Assembly: GCA_029817715.1 (NCBI GenBank)
Contig: JARUPY010000321.1
Span: 992,001 to 1,056,000, forward strand
Origin: Melastoma dodecandrum
Lineage: Eukaryota > Streptophyta > Magnoliopsida > Myrtales > Melastomataceae
Direction: 5' to 3'
DNA: 64,000 nt
The translations under genes were made by a program, and so were the position numbers. A model generated the notes under the pieces. That model saw only the letters and a list, made by a program, of their open reading frames with translations, ran no database searches and was not told the DNA's origin. Shown piece by piece: positions 55,701 to 64,000 of the stretch (position 1 is its first letter; every line of letters starts with the position of its first letter).

Positions 55701-57421
55701 GTGCTGGTGGTCAGGCTTGGAGCGACCGGTATAGGCCGTTCAGCGAGTGTGCTTCCTTCATGAAGATGTCAATATAAGTAGGAATTGGGTAGAAGAATTG
55801 AACGTGTCGAAGAGACAATTACCATGAAGTGACTGCACCGGGTATACGCTTGGCAAGATGCTGTGGGAGTCATTCTGTCTGACAATGTTCACGCGCAACA
55901 TCTCGGCTTTAGCCAGGAACGGGTATTGAAAGAGGTCACTCAGGAAGACAGAAAATACTTGAACTTCTCCCGCGACAGACGTCTTCAAGCCAGTGCCATT
56001 TAAGACACTCTTCGAACCATCACAGTAACCTATGGACAGAAAAAAATTCGCTTTATGAGCATCGTCACCATCTTCTCGAGCAAGTCATCTCGAGAAAATT
56101 TGTACGCGTACCAACATAGACAGTGTAAGTATATGGCATATTGTTTATGCTCTTATTCTGAGCTGCATTGTATATATTGAGTAAGAAGTCCCCGGCTTCC
56201 ACGGCACTGAAAGAAAGCATCTGAATCCCTGGTGTTGCTTCTTGAAAGTGAAAGTCTGGGACAGGTAATTCTAGCTTCGTCTTGTTCTCGAGGACACTTG
56301 CATCAAATTCAAGCAGTCCCTTAACGAGGTTCCCATACTTATCCATCTGGTGTATGAAGATCTCGATCCTCGAGAAAATTTGCCACGCATTCGTCTCAAA
56401 CTTCCATCTTGCCATGCAACTAGAGACATCTACCGTCCCTGACAGAAATTTATGATGATAGTAAAACATCATCCCCCCAAGAAAGGCCAAAACATTCATG
56501 GTCAAGATCATGAATTACCTGGATTCACTTGATATGGAAGAGGAGAGCCATCTATGTTTTGCCCCCTTACGAGTACCTGTAACGAGAAGTTTCCAGCCAT
56601 GGCCGCCATGAACTCAATGACAATATAACCAAACTGATTCCAATTCATGGAGCTGATGTTCTGCATAACAGCGAGAGAACCATTTCCGTAGAGCATAGGG
56701 ATCGTAAAATTGTATGAGTCAAGTGCCTCATTGGATGAAGTGAGGTTGTTCCCGAACGCATCCTTCAAGAGAACCAATAGGGCTGCTTTTTCCCAAGCGT
56801 CAAACTCATGTACCAGTCCCATCCACGTGACAGTGGACACCGACGGGTAGATAGGACCTAGTCGACATGAAAGGTCGAGTCAGTAACATCAGGCCAAGAA
56901 GACAGAGAATATGGTGAATTAGTGGGATACCAGGAGCGACTTGGAAGTGGAGAGACGAATCGAGCACTTTGAACTGTTCCTCAGTGACAATCACGTTGAA
57001 CAGGCCGGCCATGATGGGGATGAAAACGATCCTCCAATTATCAGGGTTACCATCATGTTCGAAAGACACCCCAGATATGTAAGTGCTGTTGCCTGCCTTT
57101 CTGTTCACCGTAACAACGGGCCTGAACTGACTCACATTGTCCAAAGAGTTCCCACTTTGCAGTACTTTGATTATGATTGTGGCAATATCCCCAGCAAGGA
57201 ACGAATTCTTCTCATCCAACCAACTGAATGCAAAACCGGGCACTTCTCCATCTAGAAGAAAACAAAACAGCATAATTGTTAGCGAGCAAAATGAAGATCA
57301 AGAAACAATTTGCAGTTAGATCATAAGCATCGGAAGCAAACTATGTACCTTTTAATCCCGAGGATGGAACCGCAGACAATGACAGAGACAGGAGTGTTAC
57401 GACAAACTTGAGCAGAGGCAT
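52701..57421 (-). CDS. GEX2: GEX2-like gamete membrane protein with filamin-type repeats
   Basis: GAMETE EXPRESSED 2 is a sperm-surface protein needed for gamete attachment in Arabidopsis. The start at 57,421 gives a signal peptide (MPLLKFVVTLLSLSLSAVPS). Exons read: 57,349-57,421; 56,931-57,251; 56,519-56,857; 56,112-56,438; 55,823-56,029; 55,670-55,755; 55,432-55,573; 55,040-55,366; 54,831-54,955; about 54,531-54,755; then about 54,220-54,440, 53,908-54,140, 53,569-53,820 and a last large exon from 53,492. The ectodomain has several Ig-like filamin repeats ('NKDGSYSGFYQAMDIGTYDI', 'YTPEKSGTYEITVYCG'), then cadherin-like segments ('FGYTIVDVNG'), then a membrane region 'MLINLLFFLVAALGLVLVIE' near 53,270. 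The frame stops at 53,041 unless a further exon is used; an alternative reaches about 52,700 or beyond. No damage was seen. Confidence 0.82.
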
Positions 57422-58889
57422 CTTTGGCCCACGATGCTATCAATATCCTGCAAACATGACTGGCATTAAAATACATGTTCGCATATAAAGATGCTCACAA
57501 ATATGCAATTCGTTCCCTTGTCACGAAATCAAAGGTTGCATGAATCCGTGATCGCTGGGCTACAAATTGTATCGATGTAACAAGGGACATCTTGACAGGA
57601 ACCGGAACCTATGGTTTCACTTCTGAGAACAGGCCATCATCAATGTTTTCAAAAATGGTTCCACCGAAAAGTCAGGCAGACAAGATCGCGATAGCCCATG
57701 AAAAGCAAACAATACCAGTGAATTCCCGGTTACTGGTGCATCAAAAGCAGAAACCTTCGAGCCTAAGTATGAGATACGATGATGTCAAGGGGAAGTTTGA
57801 AAGGGAGAAGATTGAATGGAAGAGAGAAACCGCCGTTCATTCAAAAAGAGAGACAGTGAAGCAGAGCAACGGTTCGGTTGGCGGTCTTTTTCTCTGTTTC
57901 TTAATTTAAAAAAACCAAAACTACAAAATAAACCGAGTCCGGAAACCGGGCTTAATAACTAATCGTTGACTACGTTATATGACTTCAAAAAATAATTAAA
58001 AAACAGCTGTAATTTATATAAAAAAAAATCAGAAATTATTCGAACTTAAAATCTCTGAGTAAATACTTCATACAAAATAGATCGAAACTATGTTATTACA
58101 TGTTGGAATTTATCCGGACATCTCCTTATTCATTGAACTAGTTTAAGTAACCTGAGAACTATCATTTAAGCATCGGTCGACTCTATTCATCAATTCAATT
58201 GGGGACATGAAAAATAATGTTTGCATCAACTTCTCACTTGCTTAAGTTGAATGAATTATGCATTTGATATCCTTGAATGAGTAACTCACCTCTATTCACA
58301 AGTCACAGCAATAATTCCTTTTGCTATGTATGAGAGAGATACATGGGTCTTGATGGGGCTTGGACCGAATGCCCCACGCTTGCCCTTAGTTATGATCGTA
58401 ACTTTTAGGTACAACTAGCTCTTCAAGAGCTAAACTCTTCTTCGTAATTCAACATCTCACTTAAAAAAAATAGAATTTGACGACAAAATCTTATCCAACC
58501 GGTTATTGATGGTATGTCAATAACGTAGACATTGAACTTGAAGTGAAAACATCAACATTATCACGTACTCATCAACCTACATTGAGCTTTCTTTGGGAAC
58601 TTCGGAAGGATGACTGTGACTAGGATATGGTCATTCCCCCCACCCCCCCATTATTCATGCTGGATTCCAGTTATTCACACTTTTTATCATTCACCCACCC
58701 AGAAAATACCCACAAAAGTGATTTTTTTTTTAAACAACTCTCTATGTGTCAGTCCAAAGGTGATTGCATTGGTGACTAAAAATGTGAATTGCGTTATGAT
58801 GATAGAGTAATCGGATCGCACGTGTTAGTGACATATTCTATAAGAGTGTAATGATATTTACATCGATATGACTCAATAAAAATACAATC
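57422..58889. other. GEX2 upstream and intergenic DNA
   Basis: AT-rich sequence. A plus-strand ORF at 57,592-57,909 is antisense to the probable GEX2 leader and has no domain. Nothing else was recognised. Confidence 0.35.
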
Positions 58890-58894
58890 ATGTC

Positions 58895-59125
58895 CCTAAG
58901 GAAATACCGCAGTGGTAAGGCAACGATTATTCACCTGGAATATTGTTCGAATCTCATCGGCCGGAGATACCTATTGGACCTTAGCCTTGGTGGGCTTGAC
59001 TTTCCCAATCGTCGTGAGTTACAAGGTCTTTCGACGGTCCTAAGGGGATATACCGGATCCGAATCAGACAAAACATTAAAATTGACACGAAACCTTTTAG
59101 TTAAAAAATATACAATCTTCACGTG
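58895..59125 (+). mobile_element. tRNA-derived SINE candidate
   Basis: An A-box-like word AGTGGTAAGG (58,911-58,920) and a B-box-like word GTTCGAATCTC (58,944-58,954) lie 23 bp apart, the arrangement of an internal RNA polymerase III promoter. A GC-richer body follows, with 'ttggtgggcttgactttccc' and 'ggatataccggatccgaatc', quite unlike the AT-rich surroundings. No clear 3' tail or target duplication was found. Confidence 0.45.
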
Positions 59126-60183
59126 ATAACCATTTATGAACATCCTTCCAACTATTAACACCCTCCCAATGATAAGTCCTTTATTTACCACACCGTTTAA
59201 ATATTTGGAGTTATTGGGAATCCGGGAAATGGGGGTGCGGAAGTTCATCATTCATGGTTGTCCTCGAATCCATCAATGCTTCCGCCCGTCACTTGGTCAA
59301 TAACGATTTAATTAACCCCACAAAATGACAACAACATCATATCATTTGCTAGACAAAATTCTTACACAACCCAATTTATCATCTATCACTCCATCATGGC
59401 TCCATGCCCAAAATTTTAATACCTCAGCCAATATCAAATTAAATTTCTAGCATGACCTTCCCGAATAATTTATGTTTGTATTCCTCATTTCTTGCCTGAT
59501 CCCGGGGGGGGGGATGGGGAACCCGAAAATTAGGTCACACATAATTGTCAACATGATGACTTGTTAGATGCCCTTAATCATGATTATTGAAGAAAAATAT
59601 CAAGGCTTTTTTAGCATGATTGGAATGTTGGGGACTAAGGAAAACATAATGCCCATGTTATTAACATAAGGAAAGGCTAATTAAACATGTGACGCTTAAA
59701 AAGCATACGCATGATGCAAATCTCATCCTGATGGGATCAACTTCCATAGAGCATCGACTATGCAAACCTAATTTATATACATAAGTTCAATAATTTAATT
59801 ATTATTTGTATCAACTACTTAAATTGAATACAATTAATTGGGTCATATCATTATTGCTTTCTCAATTATTTTGTTGGCAGAGGAGATAGGGTTGTCAGTA
59901 GCTTACTGAAAAATTATAGGTCCTAGGTTTTTAAACAAGATGTAACTATGAATAACTAAAACGTCACCCGGACCCAAGCTTCGCTTGATTGTCACCATAA
60001 TCTGGTTTCAACTTCCCTTGATTACGGATATTCCCTTAATTCCATCATTCTCTGGGAAAGAAACTAGAAGGATCCAAATCATCTAGTCAAATGACGTGAA
60101 TATTACTTATGAACGCGTGCCACGAGACCAAGAAGCCTATTGGGAGATAATGTGATGCAAAAGAAACGGAGGTCACCCACCAT
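59126..60183. other. AT-rich intergenic DNA
   Basis: No gene recognised. A poly-G run (59,503-59,511) is present. Confidence 0.35.
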
Positions 60184-60548
60184 GTTGGACTGATGATGAT
60201 GTTCTTATCAAGCCCACAGCCCATCAGTGCAAGCCACAGCCACGAGCCATAAGCGAGCTTAGCCCAGCAGATGAGAACAGGGATAATTAAGTAATTTAAC
60301 AACAAAAGATCGGTTGTATTGCTATCCGTTGTATTGCTGGATATAATGTCAGACGCGGTGGTGTGTGCGGAGGGGAGGGTTTTTCAACAGAAAGAAAAAC
60401 AGAATAGATTCTTCTTCTTCTTTCTCTCTTCATCTTTCTCCTTTCTTCTTCTTCTTCCTCCTCTCTTTTGTTTTCTGCGTTCTTCTTCTTCTAAAACCTC
60501 AACCTTACCCTTCAGTTCATTGCTGTTTGCCCTTTCTATTTTCCTTCA
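60184..60548 (+). repeat. 5' LTR of the copia element
   Basis: 365 bp, TGTTGGACTG...TTCCTTCA, ending exactly where the primer site begins. It contains a TTCTTC-rich tract (60,410-60,495). Confidence 0.8.
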
Positions 60549-60560
60549 TGGTATCAGAGC
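60549..60560 (+). other. tRNA-iMet primer binding site
   Basis: TGGTATCAGAGC, adjacent to the LTR with no spacer, as is usual in plant copia elements. Confidence 0.9.
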
Positions 60561-60621
60561 CTCTTTAGGCTTGGCGCCAAACCCATCTCCTCGCGGAGTT
60601 CTCTGACAAACAACAGCTTCA

Positions 60622-62832
60622 ATGGCAGAGCAACCCTCGAACCCAGCAACGCCTTTATTCCCGTCTGGACAAACCTTTGGGTCAGGGGTAGCTACTCAGG
60701 CCATGGCTTCAGGAAGCTTGCATAGTCAAATCCCAGCAGGGGTGTTTGCTGCCCTGATAAAACTGGACGAGGGCAACTATGTCTTGTGGAAGGGTCAGAT
60801 CATCGCGGCCATCACTGCATCTGGGTTTGAGGACTTCGTTTTCGGCAGTAGCTCTCCACCAGCTCAGTTTCTGGACGATGATGGACTGATTCTCAACCCA
60901 GACTACAAGCAGTGGCACCGGACAGATAAGGCGGTTATGAGCCTACTATTTTCCTCTCTTACAACTGAACCTTTGAGCCAGGTCGTCTGCTGCAAGCGCT
61001 CCAGCGAAGTGTGGGAAATTTTACGGAATCGGTATGAATCCGTCTCTCCCTCTCGAATTCTTAATCTCCGTCTACAAATGCAGCAACTCCGGAAGGGTGG
61101 TCACACTATGCAGCAATATTTAAGCTGTCTGAAGTCGTTGTCGGATCAATTAAGTGCAGTTGGAGAGGCTGTGAGTTACAGGGATTATTTGTGGTACATG
61201 ATGGAGGGCTTACCGGCTGAGTATGATGCTATAGTAACGGCCATCTACAGCAGGACCGATCAGCCACAGCTAGAGGAAGTACATAACCTCCTGTTGAACT
61301 TTGATATGCGGCTGGAGCGGCGTTATGTGTCTGATGGTACATTGCCTCAGGTAAATCTCTCTGAGCTTCGTCCCCCTGATGTGAGATCTCATGCTGGTTC
61401 CCTTTCTTCCCATACCAACTCTGCTAACCATCTCAGACCACCCAGTAGACCTCACTGGCAACCCCAGAGACCAGTCTCATCTCACTCTGGTCTTCTGGGT
61501 AAGCCTCCATCTCGACCTTACACCTATGATAACCCACAGTGGAGTACTCGTCCTCAGTGGGGAAACAGACCACCATCCTTCAAACCAAAACCCCGATGCC
61601 AAATTTGCTTCAAAATAGGCCATACCGCATTAACTTGTTACTACAGAGCCCACCAAGTCACCTCCCCTCCCTTCACTTTGGATCAACCAAGTTTTACTTC
61701 CCAGCCTCAAGCCCATCTGACAAACGTTTCCTCCTTCCCAGCCCACTCTCCCCTATACCCCCCTTCTCCGCTCTCTGCTCCATCCATCCCATCCTGTGTT
61801 ACTGGGTCAGATGCTTGGCTCATGGATACAGGGGCGACACATCATGTTACCCCATCTACTTCTGACCTTCAAAACATCACACCTTACACAGGTAACGCCT
61901 CTATCCTTGTTGGCAATGGTGCAAGTGTAAATATCTTAAACACGGGAACAGGATGTCTGAATTCTTCCTCTGGCTTACTTCGTTTACTCAACATTCTTCA
62001 AACTCCTTCTTTGTCCAGGAAAATCATTAGTGTCTCAAGGCTGTGTCATGAAAATCATGTTAGCATTGAGTTTACTGCAGATTCTTTCTTCATTAAGGAT
62101 AAAGTCACTGGTTCTGTTATTCTTCAGGGACCAATGCTTCAGGGCCTCTACAATCTTCCATCACGTCTTCCACCACTCCACACTCCTCCAACAACTCTCA
62201 GCACTAGTCCAGCTTCTCCACCTTCAGCCTCCCTTGCTCCAACCGTCTCCGCATCCACTGCAGTCCAGCATCCAATATCCGTCATGGCTGTCTCCAAATC
62301 TCGCAGTTCCCAGTCATCTGCTGTTTCTTCTGTCATTTGGCACTCCAGGTTAGGACATCCTTGTCCTGCCATCCTGTCTCGAATCCTCAACCAGTGTACA
62401 GACATAGACATCTCTGATTTGCCACGGCTTTGTCATGCGTGTGCAACTAGCAAGCACCATCGTTTGTCTTTTCCTCTTTCATCTTCTCATGCTGTCAAAC
62501 CCTTTCAACTTGTTCATACTGATCTTTGGGGTCCTTCCCCTGTCCCGTCTATCACTGGTGCTCGTTTTTTCATGTTATTAATCGACGATGCTACTCGATT
62601 TACATGGATCTTTTTTCTCAATGACAAATCACAAGCTTTACCTGCATTCAAACAATTTGCTGCAATGGTTCAAACTCAATTTCAGGCTTCTATTTCCACT
62701 GTCCGCTCTGACTGGGGAGGCGAGTTTCGCTCTCTTCATTCCTATCTTCTTCAGCTGGTGGCCATCAACTCTCTTGTCCCTATACACCACAGCAAAACGG
62801 TCGGGTTGAGCGCAAAAATCGTCATGTCGTAG
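60622..62832 (+). CDS. Copia gag - protease - integrase (frame 1)
   Basis: 736 codons. A UBN2-type gag spans residues about 45-230 ('[17 protein letters not shown]', '[14 protein letters not shown]'). A CCHC knuckle follows (C-x2-C-x4-H-x4-C in '[14 protein letters not shown]'), then the protease active site '[12 protein letters not shown]', the pre-integrase His-Cys region ('IWHSRLGHP' and '[11 protein letters not shown]') and the integrase core with Asp residues in 'VHTDLWGP' and 'RSDWGGEF'. The frame leaves the integrase at about 62,757 and reads 25 unrelated residues to a TAG. The integrase continues in another frame. Confidence 0.88.
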   Translation: MAEQPSNPATPLFPSGQTFGSGVATQAMASGSLHSQIPAGVFAALIKLDEGNYVLWKGQIIAAITASGFEDFVFGSSSPPAQFLDDDGLILNPDYKQWHRTDKAVMSLLFSSLTTEPLSQVVCCKRSSEVWEILRNRYESVSPSRILNLRLQMQQLRKGGHTMQQYLSCLKSLSDQLSAVGEAVSYRDYLWYMMEGLPAEYDAIVTAIYSRTDQPQLEEVHNLLLNFDMRLERRYVSDGTLPQVNLSELRPPDVRSHAGSLSSHTNSANHLRPPSRPHWQPQRPVSSHSGLLGKPPSRPYTYDNPQWSTRPQWGNRPPSFKPKPRCQICFKIGHTALTCYYRAHQVTSPPFTLDQPSFTSQPQAHLTNVSSFPAHSPLYPPSPLSAPSIPSCVTGSDAWLMDTGATHHVTPSTSDLQNITPYTGNASILVGNGASVNILNTGTGCLNSSSGLLRLLNILQTPSLSRKIISVSRLCHENHVSIEFTADSFFIKDKVTGSVILQGPMLQGLYNLPSRLPPLHTPPTTLSTSPASPPSASLAPTVSASTAVQHPISVMAVSKSRSSQSSAVSSVIWHSRLGHPCPAILSRILNQCTDIDISDLPRLCHACATSKHHRLSFPLSSSHAVKPFQLVHTDLWGPSPVPSITGARFFMLLIDDATRFTWIFFLNDKSQALPAFKQFAAMVQTQFQASISTVRSDWGGEFRSLHSYLLQLVAINSLVPIHHSKTVGLSAKIVMS

Positions 62833-64000
62833 AGATGGGTCTCACTCTATTAACTCATTCAGGTGTTCCCCTTTCGTTTTGGCCTTACGCGTTTCATGAA
62901 GCAGTGACTTTAATCAATTTACTGCCAACCAAAACTCTTCACTTCTTGTCTCCTCAAGAATCTCTTACTGCATCTAAACTAGATTATCTCTCCCTTCGGG
63001 TATTTGGATGTGCCTGCTTTCCTTTACTTCGGCCATACAATTCACACAAGTTGGAACCACGCTCGGTTCGGTGTGTCTTCCTAGGTCAGAGCGCTTCACA
63101 TAAGGGGTATATCTGCTATGACAACCACACGGGTAAGGTCTATGTCTCTCGAGATGTTCTGTTTGATGAAACCTGTTTTCCTTTTCACACTTGTTCCACC
63201 TCAGCTTCTACGTCTCATTCCCTGTCTACCTCACCTTGTCTCCATGTGATAATTCATTCTGTTCCCTCTCCCATTTCTCCTATTCCCCCTTCAGATACTT
63301 CTCCCTCTCGAAATATAGTTTCTTCTCCTCCTCCTTCCTCTATTTCTGATTTCAGTTCATCTAAGTCCTATGAACAAGATATTCCACTTGCACCATTGCC
63401 ACCAACTGATCTTGGAGTTACACCTGTTCCCTCTGTTCTTCCTGCCGATAATCTTCACCCGATGGTTACCAGATCCAAAGTAGGTATCTTTAAACCCAAA
63501 CTATTCCACATTCATTCTCCCTCACCCTTACCTACTGAACCAGCTTCTGTACATGAGGCTCTCGCTTCACCTATCTGGAGGGCGGCCATGAGAGATGAGT
63601 TTGAGGCCTTGATACGTAATGACACTTGGCAGCTCGTTCCAGCAGCACAAAGCCAACGGGTCCTCGGCTGTAAGTGGGTGTTTCGCGTTAAGCTGACCTC
63701 TTCTGGATCTTTTGAACGCTGCAAAGCGAGGTTAGTTGCCAAAGGCTTCCATCAATCTCCAGGCATAGATTACACCGAAACATTCAGTCCGGTGGTGAAA
63801 CATCAGTCTATTCGAGTTGTCCTCTGCCTTGCTGTTACTTCTGGTTGGCCTCTGCGCCAGCTCGATGTCCACAACGCTTTCCTAAACGGCGACCTTCAGG
63901 AAACAGTTTTCATGAAGCAACCACCTGGGTTCGAAGATCCCATTCATCCCACACATGTTTGTTTCTTAAAGAAGGCCCTATATGGCTTAAAGCAGAGTCC
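62763..64000 (+). CDS. Copia integrase end and reverse transcriptase (frame 3), partial
   Basis: Reading from about 62,763 without a stop to the window end. The first part carries the third acidic residue of the integrase (Glu in '[10 protein letters not shown]'). A Ser/Pro-rich linker follows (about 63,190-63,500), then reverse transcriptase from about 63,560, with '[11 protein letters not shown]', 'KARLVAKGF', '[11 protein letters not shown]', '[13 protein letters not shown]' and 'ALYGLKQS' at the edge. It is one base out of frame with the upstream ORF. Confidence 0.88.

Larger units (their letters stand above)
60184..64000 (+). mobile_element. Ty1/copia retrotransposon, cut by the window end
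   Basis: It consists of a 5' LTR (60,184-60,548), a primer site, then gag, protease, integrase and the start of reverse transcriptase in the standard copia order. One frameshift lies in the integrase (about 62,750-62,765); otherwise both frames are open, so the element is young. The 3' part and the other LTR lie beyond the window. Confidence 0.9.

Noticed and set aside
57592..57909. 105-codon plus-strand ORF upstream of GEX2
   Set aside because: It is antisense to the probable GEX2 leader and has no recognisable domain or splice evidence.
60319..60606. 95-codon Phe/Ser-rich ORF
   Set aside because: It lies in the TTCTTC tract of the copia LTR and its leader.

Overview
This is nuclear DNA from a flowering plant, most likely a eudicot. 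The evidence is spliced genes with GT-AG introns, plant-specific families (PILS auxin carrier, GEX2 gamete protein, Kaonashi-type MULE) and nested plant retrotransposons. No species call is possible from sequence alone. About three quarters of the window is transposon-derived. Host genes sit in two small islands: a PILS gene at 23.7-25.7 kb, and a minus-strand cluster at 49.2-57.4 kb holding a coiled-coil protein, a small probably plastid membrane protein and GEX2.

Layout. 0-10 kb: decayed repeats, an LTR-like pair around a plant-transposon ORF (2.3-4.4 kb), minisatellites, a probable MITE (5.5 kb), a 160-164 bp tandem repeat (8.0-8.35 kb) and a 970 bp hAT-type element with an exact 8 bp target duplication (8,422-9,391). 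10.2-15.9 kb: a broken endogenous pararetrovirus (Caulimoviridae-like) on the minus strand. 15.9-20.04 kb: the antisense accessory gene, LTR and primer-binding-site leader of a Tat-lineage Ty3/gypsy element. 20.1-23.25 kb: an LTR-element 3' end that carries, all in sense, pieces of three unrelated host genes: 2-hydroxyacyl-CoA lyase, pantothenate kinase 2 and splicing factor SF3B1. 26.3-27.64 kb: a foldback built from TTAGTAC/GTACTAA words behind a MULE-like end. 28,006-37,101: a complete 9,096 bp MULE with about 800 bp terminal inverted repeats, a perfect 9 bp target duplication, an intact FAR1/MULE transposase and a divergent ULP (C48) protease gene with its His-Asp-Cys triad in place. 37.7-45.28 kb: a degraded minus-strand Tat/Ogre-type element with two RNase H domains, inserted just behind the primer-binding site of another LTR element (45.3-45.6 kb). 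45.6-49 kb: repeats without recognisable genes. 58.9 kb: a tRNA-like SINE candidate. 60,184-64,000: the left part of a young Copia element with one frameshift in integrase, cut by the window edge.

The most striking points are the ULP-carrying MULE, the shared terminal plan of that MULE and the neighbouring TTAGTAC foldback, and the three-gene chimera joined to an LTR.
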